Positions 1 to 7,848 of a stretch of DNA of 50,508 bases are shown here, in pieces. The position numbers and the translations under genes are program-made. Location of the stretch: the NCBI RefSeq assembly GCF_030063355.1, contig NZ_JASISZ010000061.1, positions 1 through 50,508 of the forward strand, given 5' to 3'. The notes below the pieces were generated by a model that saw only the letters and a list, made by a program, of their open reading frames with translations, searched no databases and was not told where the DNA came from. This DNA comes from Streptomyces sp. PH10-H1. Lineage in GTDB: Bacteria > Actinomycetota > Actinomycetes > Streptomycetales > Streptomycetaceae. Numbering within the stretch: the first letter of the stretch is position 1; every line of letters starts with the position of its first letter.

Positions 1-2
1 GC

Positions 3-1862
3 GCCGGCGCGGCGGACCTGCCGCCCGCCGAGGAGGGCGGCCTGATCCAGCTGGACGACGACCGGCTGCGGTTCCGCCATCCCCTGGTCCGTGCCGCCGT
101 CTACCAACGCGCGCCGCTGGCCGACCGGCTGATTGTCCATCAGGCGCTGGCCGCCATTCTGGATTCCCCGCAGGACGCGGACCGCAGGGCCTGGCATCTG
201 GCGTCCGCGGCGACCGGCCCCGACGAGGCGGCGGCTGCCGCCCTGGAGGACACCGCCGGGCGGGCCCGGGACCGCAGCGGCTATACGGCGGCCTCCCTCG
301 CCTTCGAACGGGCCGCCCGGCTCAGCACCGACCCCGGGGCCAGGACCCGGCGGCTCGCCCTGGCGGCCGAGGCCGCCTCCGAGGCCGGCGAACTCGACTG
401 CGCCCGGGACTTCGCCGAGCAGGCCGCGCGCCAGACCCATGACCCCGCGCTCCAGGCCCGGCTCAGCCACGTCCGGGCACTCGCCGAATTCCTGCGGGGC
501 TCCTTCCCCACCGCGCACCGGCTGCTGATCGACGGCGCCGGGCACGCGGCCGCCACCGATCCCGAGCGCGCCGCGCGCATGCTCATGCAGGCCGCCCACA
601 CCGCCTGGTACCTGGGCGAGCAGGAGGTCGCGGACACGATGGAGCGGCTGGGCGCGCTTGAGCTGCCCGCGACGAGTTCCGTAGGCCCGGTGGCGCGGTT
701 CATCACCGCCGCCCTCGGCCGTACCGGTGCCGCCGAGGGGCCGCCGGAACTGGCCGCGTCGGTCGCCGCCGCCCGCGCCGCCGGGGCCTGCGACCCGCGC
801 GACCTGATGCTGCTGTGCGGCGCGGGCCTGGCGGTCGGCCAGGACGACGAGGCCCATGAGCTGGCCGCCGCGCTCGCCGCCGAGAGCCGTGACCGGGGCG
901 GCATCGGCCGGCTGCCGACGTTGCTCTTCTTCATCGCCGAGGCCGAGGTGTTCGCGGGCCGGCACCGTGACGCGCTGGCCACCGCGGAGGAGGCGCTGCG
1001 CATCGCCGGGGACACCGGACAGCAGCAGTGGATCAGCCAGTTCAGCAGCGTGCTGGCGTATCTGGCGGCTGTCGAGGGGGACGAGGAGCACTGCCGGCGG
1101 TACACCGCCGACGCCCTCGCCGGGGCGGAGGGATCCGCGATGCCTCCCGGCGCCCCCTGGTCGTACTGGGCGCAGGGCATGCTCGACCTGGGCCTCGGCC
1201 GGGCGCAGTCGGCGCTGGACGGGCTGGAGCGGCTCACCCGTGAACCGCTGCGGCACCATTTCTGCGCCACCCGCAGCACACCCGATCTCGTCGAGGCGGC
1301 CGTACGGCTGGGTCTCGGCCCGCGCGCCGCCGAGCCGTTCGCCCGCTTCGAACGGTGGGCCGGCCGCTCCCGGCAGCCCTGGTCCGACGCGCTGGTGCTG
1401 CGCTGCCGGGCGCTGCTCGGCCCGGATGCCGAGGCCGAGGCGCACTTCACGGCCGCGCTGAAACTCCACGACGAACACCGCCGTCCGCTGGAACATGCCC
1501 GCACCGGGCTGCTGTACGGCGAATGGCTGCGGCGCGCCCGCCGCAAGAGCGAGGCACGAGGCCATCTGCGGTCGGCGCTCGATGTGTTCGAGCGGCTGGG
1601 CACCCGGCCCTGGGCGGACCGCGCGCGGTGCGAACTCGGTGCCACCGGCACGGTCGCCCCGCAGAGCCAGGAACCCGGCGTATTGGCGGAGTTGACGCCG
1701 CAGGAGCTGCACATCGCGCGGCTCGCCGCCCAGGGGATGTCCAACCGGGACATCGCGGCCCAGCTGTTCCTCAGCCCGCGCACCGTCGGCTACCACCTGT
1801 ACAAGGCGTATCCCAAGCTCGGGATCGCCTCCCGCGGCGAACTCACCGCGCTTTTCGAGTGA
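3..1862 (+). CDS. LuxR-family transcriptional regulator, large type (5' end missing)
   Basis: The reading frame is already open at the left edge, so only the last 619 residues are visible. The fragment is alpha-helical and alanine/leucine/arginine-rich, like the TPR-type middle part of large LAL/AAA LuxR regulators. Its first visible stretch (RHPLVRAAVY) matches the end of the ATPase region of that family. The last 55 or so residues are a LuxR helix-turn-helix: LTPQELHIARLAAQGMSNRD, then IAAQLFLSPRTVGYHLYKAY. Any Walker A and B motifs would lie upstream of the window. The target genes are unknown; the cupin gene 39 bp downstream on the same strand is a candidate. The family assignment is sound, the function is not known. 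Confidence 0.9.
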   Translation, partial: AGAADLPPAEEGGLIQLDDDRLRFRHPLVRAAVYQRAPLADRLIVHQALAAILDSPQDADRRAWHLASAATGPDEAAAAALEDTAGRARDRSGYTAASLAFERAARLSTDPGARTRRLALAAEAASEAGELDCARDFAEQAARQTHDPALQARLSHVRALAEFLRGSFPTAHRLLIDGAGHAAATDPERAARMLMQAAHTAWYLGEQEVADTMERLGALELPATSSVGPVARFITAALGRTGAAEGPPELAASVAAARAAGACDPRDLMLLCGAGLAVGQDDEAHELAAALAAESRDRGGIGRLPTLLFFIAEAEVFAGRHRDALATAEEALRIAGDTGQQQWISQFSSVLAYLAAVEGDEEHCRRYTADALAGAEGSAMPPGAPWSYWAQGMLDLGLGRAQSALDGLERLTREPLRHHFCATRSTPDLVEAAVRLGLGPRAAEPFARFERWAGRSRQPWSDALVLRCRALLGPDAEAEAHFTAALKLHDEHRRPLEHARTGLLYGEWLRRARRKSEARGHLRSALDVFERLGTRPWADRARCELGATGTVAPQSQEPGVLAELTPQELHIARLAAQGMSNRDIAAQLFLSPRTVGYHLYKAYPKLGIASRGELTALFE

Positions 1863-1901
1863 TCACCTGCGGACAGCGGCTCGCTGGGAGATGCTGAACG
1901 G

Positions 1902-2246
1902 ATGAACGCACCTGATCAGGCTCTCCGGACAGCGGGCCGTGTGCTGCCCATTCATGTCGACGATGTTCCCACCACCGAGATCGGCCAAGGCATCACCCTG
2001 CGCGAACTGCCCGGCCCCTCCCCGCTCAGCTTCTGGGTCGTGGATTTCGAACCCGGCGCCCAGTGGCCCGGCATCGATGTCCATGAGACGGTCGGCGAAG
2101 GCTATTACGTGGCGGAGGGCGAGGTCATCGAAGGCGATCAGCGCCATGGGCCCGGCACCTATGTCGTACTCGAACCGGGTTCCAGCCACCAGCCGCGCAC
2201 GGAGACCGGAGCCCGCGTGTTCGGCTACAACTACCCCGCTCCCTGA
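1902..2246 (+). CDS. Cupin-domain protein
   Basis: A 114-residue protein with one small beta-barrel cupin. The conserved parts are ELPGPSPLSFWVVDFEPGAQ, an HETVGEGYYVAEGEVIEGDQ stretch (cupin motif 1) and PGTYVVLEPGSSHQPRTETG (motif 2, with one His). Motif 1 has only one clear His and a Glu, so metal binding is possible but not certain. It lies 39 bp after the LuxR regulator on the same strand and is followed by a hairpin terminator, so it may be the last gene of that transcript. Small single-domain cupins range from isomerases to sensors; no substrate can be deduced. Confidence 0.85.
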   Translation: MNAPDQALRTAGRVLPIHVDDVPTTEIGQGITLRELPGPSPLSFWVVDFEPGAQWPGIDVHETVGEGYYVAEGEVIEGDQRHGPGTYVVLEPGSSHQPRTETGARVFGYNYPAP

Positions 2247-2274
2247 AAGAAACGGACGGCGGTGAAACGCGGAA

Positions 2275-2327
2275 GTGCCCGTCCGGCCCTGAAGGAATTC
2301 CGGGGAATTCCAGGACCGAACGGGCAC
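2275..2327. terminator. Hairpin terminator between convergent genes
   Basis: An inverted repeat with outer arms GTGCCCGT and ACGGGCAC continues inward through CGG/CCG and GGAATTCC with a couple of wobble positions and a two-base bulge. It lies 28 bp after the cupin stop and 33 bp from the stop of the convergent M23 gene, so it could end transcripts from both sides. No long T-tract follows, which is usual in streptomycetes. Confidence 0.7.
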
Positions 2328-2359
2328 TCCGGGTCTCGCGGGAATGCCGCCGCGATGGG

Positions 2360-3370
2360 TCAGACGCTGACGCCGTGGGCGCGCAGGTAGCCGAGCGGGT
2401 CGATGTCCGTGCCGTAGCCGGGGCCCGTGCGGATCTCGAAGTGCAAGTGCGGGCCGGTCACATTGCCGGTCGCGCCGGACAGTCCGAGCTGCGAGCCCGC
2501 GGAGACGGTCTGCCCCGCGGAGACGCTCAGCTGGGACAGGTGCGCGTACTGCGAGTACTTGCCGTCGCCGTGCTGGATGACGACCTCGTTGCCGTAGGCG
2601 CCGTCCCAGCCGGCCGACACGACGGTGCCGTTGGCGATCGCCTTCACCGAGGTGCCGGTCGACACGACGAAGTCCACACCGGTGTGGTACCCGCTGGACC
2701 AGTTCGAACCGGCCTGGTGGTACGGCGTGCCGATGGGGCCCGTGACCGGGAGGTTGTAGCCGGAGGAGGACGAGGTAGACGCGGAGGGCGCGGAGGAGGC
2801 GCTCTTCGCCGGGGCCTTTGCGGCGGAGGACGAGGCGGACGTGCCGCTCTTGGCCAGGGCCTTCTCGGCGGGCGCCGAGGACTTCGGCGCCGAGGACTTC
2901 GGAGCGGAGGACTTCGGAGCGGAGGACTTCGGAGCGGAGGACTTCGGAGCGGAGGACGCGGCCGCGGCCTTGCCGCCGAGCGCCAGGGTCTGGCCGGGGT
3001 AGATCAGGTCCGGGTTGCCGCCGACGGTCTTCTTGTTGTTGGCGTACAGCGTCTGCCAGCCACCGCTGACGCGGTGCACGTCGGCGATCTTCGACAGGGA
3101 GTCGCCGCCGACCACCTTGTAGGACTCATCGGCGGAGCTCTTGGCCGGCGCGGCCTTCGCGACGGGCGCGGCCGGCGCGGCGGTGTGCGAGGAGGCGTTC
3201 GTCGCGGCGATGCCGGCGACGTTCGCAGCGGCGGCATGGGTGTCGGCGGCGGAGGCGTTCGCGGCCATGGTCAGCGGCAGTGCGAGGGCGACGCCACCGG
3301 TACCGGCCGCGACGCAGATTCGGGTGAGCCGGTTCATGCTGCGAAGGCGGTGCTTTCCCTGTGCGGGCAT
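2360..3370 (-). CDS. Secreted LysM / M23-family cell-wall endopeptidase
   Basis: A 336-residue exported peptidoglycan hydrolase. The N terminus is a Sec signal peptide (basic RLTRICVAAG, hydrophobic VALALPLTMA, cleavage likely after ANASA). A LysM peptidoglycan-binding domain follows at about residues 82-132 (SYKVVGGDSLSKIADVHRVS ... DLIYPGQTLAL). Next comes a linker of six SSAP(K) repeats and a Ser/Ala-rich tract. The C-terminal 110 residues are a peptidase M23 (lysostaphin-like) domain with the zinc ligands in HTGVD and HLHFE. The start has a good ribosome site (AGGAGAGG). The leader contains a c-di-AMP riboswitch, so expression is probably shut down when c-di-AMP is high, as known for other actinomycete cell-wall hydrolase genes. 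Family and export are certain; the bond cut is inferred. Confidence 0.95.
   Translation of the reverse strand: MPAQGKHRLRSMNRLTRICVAAGTGGVALALPLTMAANASAADTHAAAANVAGIAATNASSHTAAPAAPVAKAAPAKSSADESYKVVGGDSLSKIADVHRVSGGWQTLYANNKKTVGGNPDLIYPGQTLALGGKAAAASSAPKSSAPKSSAPKSSAPKSSAPKSSAPAEKALAKSGTSASSSAAKAPAKSASSAPSASTSSSSGYNLPVTGPIGTPYHQAGSNWSSGYHTGVDFVVSTGTSVKAIANGTVVSAGWDGAYGNEVVIQHGDGKYSQYAHLSQLSVSAGQTVSAGSQLGLSGATGNVTGPHLHFEIRTGPGYGTDIDPLGYLRAHGVSV
2871..2957 (-). repeat. 15-bp coding tandem repeat (SSAPK linker)
   Basis: About six near-identical 15-bp units (cggagcggaggactt on the + strand, two earlier units diverged to cggcgccgaggactt) encode the KSSAP linker between LysM and M23 domains. Such repeats expand and contract easily and set the reach of the catalytic domain. 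Confidence 0.85.
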
Positions 3371-3384
3371 GGGGGAATTCCTCT

Positions 3385-3535
3385 CCTACGCCGGCGAGGT
3401 GAGCTGTCGGGTTCGGGCTGGAGACGCCCGGTCGCGGCATGCGTCATGACTGGCGCATTGCACTGCGACTTCACCCCAAGCCGTCTCTGATCATCAGGAC
3501 GGCACTTACCTGGGTCCCCCGCTCCTGCCGTAGAA
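3385..3535 (-). promoter_or_regulatory. ydaO/yuaA-type c-di-AMP riboswitch
   Basis: Read on the minus strand, the leader of the M23 gene carries the conserved blocks of actinomycete c-di-AMP riboswitches. First comes GGGGGACCCAGGTAA, then a stem with GACGGC, then CTTGGGGTGAAG, a variable hairpin, and the near-invariant CCCGAACCCGACAGCTCACC followed by TCG and GGCGTAGGAGAGG. The element ends at the ribosome-binding site 15-20 bp before the start codon. In streptomycetes this class controls resuscitation-promoting factors and cell-wall hydrolases and acts as an off switch. The exact 5' boundary is uncertain by about 15 bp. Confidence 0.88.
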
Positions 3536-3947
3536 GTTTGGTATTCATGACACCGGGCAGCGGCAGGACTAGGCGTTCCACCCGATGGGATCCTGCGAGT
3601 ATTTGACCCGCAGGAAAGCGAAGCTAAACGAACTCCGTACGGCGGAGCAACATGCGGGTATGAGCCGCATATCACGCGGAAAGTCCGGCGCGCATTTCCG
3701 TGACCCTATGTCGACGGGCCCGGTCTCTGCGTATGCGATCACTTCACGCTGGGTGAGTCGGCACGGTGAAATTCGTGACAAATTGCGGACGGGGTGAACA
3801 CACCGTCGACATTGCCCCAGCAGTGCGTATCGAACGCGTGAGCCGCCTCACTACCCAACCCGCGTGTGAGCGCCGTCACGTGCCGGCCGGTCCCGGTGCA
3901 CGGACCGGAACCGACCGGTGCGAGTCACCGCGCCGCCGCTCCCGCGC
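3536..3947. other. Gene-free stretch upstream of the M23 gene
   Basis: About 410 bp between the riboswitch and the convergent-side acetyltransferase stop. The base composition is less GC-rich than the flanking genes, which fits a regulatory region. A 70-codon open frame at 3585-3797 has no codon bias or recognisable ribosome site. The promoter of the riboswitch transcript must lie here; I cannot fix its position. Confidence 0.5.
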
Positions 3948-4961
3948 CTACCCGGGCGCCTGTCCGGCGACCTGCCCCGGGCGGATCCGCGGATCGAGGA
4001 CGCGGCTGAGCCGGTAGGCGGCGACCCGGAAGCCCACCGCCGGCCAGTGCCCCGCAGCCAGCGGCGAGGCGGAGTGCCAGCGCGCGCCGATGTGCCGGTA
4101 CTCGTGGTCGTACGCCCAGGCCGCCGCGGTGGCCAGCAGGATCCGGCTGACGCCCTCGCCCCGCGCGGCCGGCTCGACATACGCCTCGGCCAGTTCCACG
4201 CAGGCGTCGGGGGTGACGGGGCCCGCCGCGGCCGGGGCGAGCAGGACCATGCCGATCTCCTCGCCCCCGCGGCCGGCGATCCAGGCCGCGCACCGTGGGT
4301 CGGAGAGCGCGTCGGAGTACCGGGTGCGCATCGCGGCCAGGGCGCCGTCGGGTTGCGGCAGGAACATCGCCGACTGCCGCTGGTAGCGGGCCGATTCGGC
4401 TGCCATCCGGCCGATCTGCTGCAGATCACCGGGTCCGGCCCGCCGGATGCTCAGCCCGTCCACCCCGCGCGGCTGCCGGCCGCGCGGCTTGACGGCCATC
4501 AGCCCGTACATCTCCTCGAACCCGAAGCCCAGTTGGCACCAGTCCATCGCGCCGGCATCGGACACCGGCAGTTCGACGTAGTGGACGAGCCGCCGCTGGG
4601 AGACCAGCCTGGCCGCCGCCTCGGTATAGAGAGCGCGCAGTGCCCCGTTGTCGCGCCGACCCGGCGCCAGCGCGTGCCCGCCGTGGCGGACCACCGCCGA
4701 ACGGGGGTGACTGCGGAGCGCGGCGGGGGTGTCCTCGGCGAGGTCGAGCGGGGTGGCGGCGAGATAGCCCGCAGGTCTGCCGCCGCTGTCCCGGGCGAAG
4801 TACGCCTCGGCGTCGGGTTCCGCGAGAAGCTTCCCGAGCAGTTCCGCACCGGACGGAGCGGCGAGCGGCCTGCTCCTGCGGGGGTGGCCTGCCCAGCGGT
4901 CGTACAGGGCGGCGGCCTCGGGTATGTGCTCAGCGCTCATCGGCGCGATCGCGAAGGTCAT
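3948..4961 (-). CDS. GNAT-family N-acetyltransferase, probably two GNAT folds
   Basis: A 337-residue cytoplasmic protein. The N-terminal half (MTFAIAPMSAEHIPEAAALY ... AGYLAATPLDLAED) and the C-terminal half (GLSIRRAGPGDLQQIGRMAA ... ELAEAYVEPAARGEGVSRIL ... HIGARWHSASPLAAGHWPAV) each look like a GNAT domain. The acetyl-CoA loop is clearest in the C-terminal copy (ARGEGVSRILL, close to the RGxGxG/A pattern). The start at ATG 4961 removes an upstream arginine/proline-rich extension with no domain character. The acceptor substrate is unknown. It lies 14 bp downstream of the kinase-like gene and is probably co-transcribed with it. Confidence 0.85.
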   Translation of the reverse strand: MTFAIAPMSAEHIPEAAALYDRWAGHPRRSRPLAAPSGAELLGKLLAEPDAEAYFARDSGGRPAGYLAATPLDLAEDTPAALRSHPRSAVVRHGGHALAPGRRDNGALRALYTEAAARLVSQRRLVHYVELPVSDAGAMDWCQLGFGFEEMYGLMAVKPRGRQPRGVDGLSIRRAGPGDLQQIGRMAAESARYQRQSAMFLPQPDGALAAMRTRYSDALSDPRCAAWIAGRGGEEIGMVLLAPAAAGPVTPDACVELAEAYVEPAARGEGVSRILLATAAAWAYDHEYRHIGARWHSASPLAAGHWPAVGFRVAAYRLSRVLDPRIRPGQVAGQAPG

Positions 4962-4975
4962 GGTGGGGGGCGACG

Positions 4976-5656
4976 CTAGCCGTCCGCGTGGTGCGGCGGC
5001 AAGCGATGCCAGGCATGTCCGTTCCAGGCCGGATGCCGGGGGTCGTCGGCGTGCACGAGGACGTCCGCCGCCTCCGCAGGGCGGACCTCGTCGGAGTACC
5101 GGCCGAAGGCGGGCAGCGTCCACCGCTCGTCGTCCGGCGTGCGCCGCGCCAGCGCCGCCGGGGACAGCCGCAGATGGATCGTCAGGTCAAGGTCGAGCCC
5201 CTGGCCGAGCAGCAGCTGTCCGTCCAGCAGCAGGACTCCGCCGGGCGGCAGTTCGACGTAGCCGGCGCGGGTCGCGCGATCGGCGGCGGCGTCCCACAGC
5301 GAGGGCAGCACCCGGCCGCTGCCGCCGGGCGCCAGCGGGTCGAGGACCTCGCGGCGCAGCGCGCCGGCGTCCAGCCACAGGTCGTAGTACGCGTCGGAGT
5401 CCTCGCGGCCGTATTCGAAGCGCAGGGAGGCCGGGCGCCAGAAGTCCGCGGCGCGCACCCGCAGGACGCGGTGGCCGCGGGCGGGCAATTCCTCGGCCAG
5501 GGCGTCCGCCAGGGCCGCGGGCCGGGCGGCCGGGGCGCCGTCGACGGCCACCCGCAGCCACGGTCTCGCGGCCGTCGGGGTGCGGGCCGCCACCTGGTCG
5601 GCGAGGGTCCCGGCCAGCCGGGGCCAGGTGATCGGGGTCAGCCGCATACGCGGCAT
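4976..5656 (-). CDS. Uridine-kinase-like protein with degenerate P-loop
   Basis: A 226-residue protein (223 if ATG 5647 is used) resembling the uridine kinase/phosphoribulokinase-like proteins of actinomycetes. It has WLRVAVDGAPAARPAALADA where the P-loop is expected, then HRVLRVRAADFWRPASLRFE and YGREDSDAYYDLWLDAGALR, the Tyr/Asp-rich segment after the nucleoside-binding site. VLLLDGQLLLGQGLDLDLTI resembles the Walker B strand and the following LID. The Walker A GxxxxGK[ST] is not conserved: the lysine and Ser/Thr are replaced by Arg-Pro-Ala. Activity as a kinase is therefore doubtful. The other kinase-like gene, at 30951-31559, has an intact P-loop. Confidence 0.75.
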   Translation of the reverse strand: MPRMRLTPITWPRLAGTLADQVAARTPTAARPWLRVAVDGAPAARPAALADALAEELPARGHRVLRVRAADFWRPASLRFEYGREDSDAYYDLWLDAGALRREVLDPLAPGGSGRVLPSLWDAAADRATRAGYVELPPGGVLLLDGQLLLGQGLDLDLTIHLRLSPAALARRTPDDERWTLPAFGRYSDEVRPAEAADVLVHADDPRHPAWNGHAWHRLPPHHADG

Positions 5657-5926
5657 CGTCGCATACGCGGTGCGAAGCCCTGACCGTTGATCGGCGGGGA
5701 ATTCGCCCGTTCGGGCGACATCACTGGCCCATTGGCCGGACGGCGGACATGACCACCGTCCGGCGCGGCAATGATCGCGCCGAGATCGCCCCGGAAGGGC
5801 TTCCGGAGCGACCATTCGGGGGGAATTTCCTACAAATCACCCATTTGCCACTTTCCACTACCCATTACTTTTTGTGAGCCTGGAAGAACTCATGGTGACC
5901 GTCCCCATCACCCAGGAGAAAGCCCA

Positions 5927-6121
5927 ATGATCCTGTCCATCTCCGGCGTCGTTCTTCTCGGCGTCATCGCGTTCCTGTTCTTCCGCAAAGACGGGCTGAA
6001 GGTCTCCCACCTCCTCGTCTGCGCCCTCTTCGGCTTCTACCTCGCGGGCACCGGCATCGCCCCGAGCATCAAGGCGGGCGGAGCCAGCCTGGCGGGCCTG
6101 CTGGGCGGGATCAAGATCTAG
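5927..6121 (+). CDS. Small conserved membrane protein (64 aa)
   Basis: A 64-residue protein that starts at ATG 5927 behind CCAGGAGAAA. It has two hydrophobic segments, MILSISGVVLLGVIAFLFF and HLLVCALFGFYLAG, separated by a short basic loop (RKDGLKVS), and ends in a glycine-rich tail (AGGASLAGLLGGIKI). It lies 113 bp before the FtsK-like gene on the same strand. I recall similar short peptides next to such genes in other streptomycetes. Its role is unknown; it may be a membrane partner of the FtsK-like protein. Confidence 0.8.
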   Translation: MILSISGVVLLGVIAFLFFRKDGLKVSHLLVCALFGFYLAGTGIAPSIKAGGASLAGLLGGIKI

Positions 6122-6234
6122 CGGGGCCGTCTCCGACGGCAGCCCTCCACAGGGCCCGGGCCGCTTGACGGCGCTCCGGGCCCCACCTCGTCGCATCCGA
6201 CCCGTCACGCCCGTCCCCACCCACTGGAGCATCC

Positions 6235-7833
6235 GTGGCCAGGCACCCCCTCCCCAGCATCCTCAGCAGCCGACCGTCGCTCGCGCGCAGCCGCGAACTC
6301 GCGCGAACCGCCGCCGACAGTGCCACCGACGTGCTCCATCCGCTCATCTCCATCACCCGGGGCATGCGCAAGCAGGCCTCCTGGGCCCACGGCTGGTGGG
6401 CCCGCACCCCCAAGGACCGGCGGGGCCCCGCGCTGCTGCTCGGCGCTGCCATGATCGTCGTCGTCGCGCTGATGCCGTACGGGCCGCTGCTGGCCCTGGG
6501 CGGGGTCCTGGCCTCCGCCGGCTGGATGGGCCGCGACCGCACCGCCCCCGCGCCGGCCGGTCCCAGCGAGGCCGAGACCGAGAAGCTCCAGGCGCTGTAC
6601 GAGGCCCTGGCGCCGTATCTGTCCGACCCGGACGACCCGTGCCCGCTCTACGCACGCGACGGCAGCTGGGACAGCGCCTTCAGCGAGTACGCGTTCGAGG
6701 ACGGCCGGCTGACCCGGCTGCACCTGCGTTACCCGGCGTACTTCACCGACGGCGAGGCCGAGTCGCGCGGCCGGGTCGAGCAGCTGCTGCACGCCAAGAC
6801 CGGACGCGGCCGCGAGTACCGCTTCGACTGGGACGAGGAGGCGAACCACCTCACCCTCACCGCACTGGCGCCGCTGTCCACCGGCATCGTCGCCCAGCGC
6901 TTCGTCACCGCTCCCGGCGAGACCGTCCTGGGGTTCACCGACACCGAAGTCGTCCAGCGCACCGTGCCGGTCGCCGACGGCGACGGGACCCGTGACGCCC
7001 CGCCCGTCATCTGGCGGACCGGCCCGCGCTCCACCGAGCCGCATCTGCTGGCGCTGGGCCAGCCGGGCACCGGTACCACCGGCCTGCTGCGGTCGATCGC
7101 CCTGCAGGCGCTGTGCCACGGCGATGTCGTGATCGTGGACGGCAGCGGGAGCGGCGAGTACGCCTGCTTCATCGGACGCCCCGGCGTCCTGGCCGTCGAG
7201 AGCGGTCTCGCCGGGACGTGCGCGACGCTCGAATGGGCCGCGCACGAGACCGAGCGACGGCTCATCGCGGTCAACCGGGCCCGCCAGGCGGGGCATTCGG
7301 CGCCGGAGGACGCCCGCCGCCCGCTGTGGATCCTGGTCGACCGGCCCACCGCGCTGACCCAGCTCGCCCACGCCGAGGGCCGCCCCGACCCGCAGCTGCT
7401 CCTGGACGTGCCGCTGCGGCACGGGCGCATCGCCAATGTCGCCGTGGCCGTCGCCGACCAGCTCGACGCCGCCGAGGTACTGGCCCCGGCCGTCATCACC
7501 CACACCCGCGCCCGCGTCCTGCTCGGCGCCCTCGCCCCCGAGCACGCCCGGGCCGTCCTCGGCGCCTCCCAGTGCACCACCTCCGCCGCCCAGGTCCCCG
7601 CCGGCCGCGGCTACGCCCGCCTCGGCACCGGCCCGGTCCTCCGCCTCCAGGTCCCCGCCACCCCCGACCCCTACGACGACGAGACCAGCGACGCCCACCG
7701 CGAGGCCGTCCTCACCCTGCTGCCCCCCGTCGGCACACCCGCCGACGCCCTGGAACACGAGCCGGACCCGGAGCCCGACCCGGAGCCGACAACCGAACCC
7801 CTGATCCGCCCCACGGCGGACCTGGAGCGCTAG
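6235..7833 (+). CDS. FtsK/SpoIIIE-like membrane protein with altered Walker A
   Basis: A 532-residue protein starting at GTG 6235 (GGAG 7-10 bp upstream). The N-terminal region has one or two membrane segments (GPALLLGAAMIVVVALMPYG and PLLALGGVLASAGWM). A middle domain follows (residues about 115-255), then a RecA-like domain from about residue 270. There the P-loop reads LGQPGTGTTGLLRS: the GxxGxGK[ST] lysine is Thr. Downstream strands VVIVDGSGSGEYACF and RPLWILVDRP resemble FtsK/TraB-type Walker B and sensor regions. The tail has EPDPEPDPEP repeats. ATP hydrolysis is doubtful; a scaffold or substrate-recognition role is possible. It follows the 64-aa membrane gene and is convergent with the MocR gene 15 bp away. 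Confidence 0.85.
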   Translation: MARHPLPSILSSRPSLARSRELARTAADSATDVLHPLISITRGMRKQASWAHGWWARTPKDRRGPALLLGAAMIVVVALMPYGPLLALGGVLASAGWMGRDRTAPAPAGPSEAETEKLQALYEALAPYLSDPDDPCPLYARDGSWDSAFSEYAFEDGRLTRLHLRYPAYFTDGEAESRGRVEQLLHAKTGRGREYRFDWDEEANHLTLTALAPLSTGIVAQRFVTAPGETVLGFTDTEVVQRTVPVADGDGTRDAPPVIWRTGPRSTEPHLLALGQPGTGTTGLLRSIALQALCHGDVVIVDGSGSGEYACFIGRPGVLAVESGLAGTCATLEWAAHETERRLIAVNRARQAGHSAPEDARRPLWILVDRPTALTQLAHAEGRPDPQLLLDVPLRHGRIANVAVAVADQLDAAEVLAPAVITHTRARVLLGALAPEHARAVLGASQCTTSAAQVPAGRGYARLGTGPVLRLQVPATPDPYDDETSDAHREAVLTLLPPVGTPADALEHEPDPEPDPEPTTEPLIRPTADLER

Positions 7834-7848
7834 CGGCCGTTCGGCCGG

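Noticed and set aside
281..1783. A 500-codon open frame antisense to the LuxR regulator
   Set aside because: Ser/Arg/Ala-rich with no domain; third-position GC belongs to the sense gene.
2375..3490. A long glycine/arginine-rich frame antisense to the M23 gene
   Set aside because: It arises from reading the SSAPK repeat in reverse and overlaps a clearly better gene and the riboswitch.
3585..3797. A 70-codon frame upstream of the M23 gene
   Set aside because: No codon bias, no ribosome site, and no recognisable homology.
6205..7758. A 517-codon frame antisense to the FtsK-like gene
   Set aside because: Gly/Val-rich shadow; the sense frame has known motifs and membrane helices.
5927..7833. 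An integrative element, suggested by the FtsK-like protein and small membrane peptide
   Set aside because: No integrase, excisionase, replication protein or tRNA attachment site nearby; the pair looks chromosomal.
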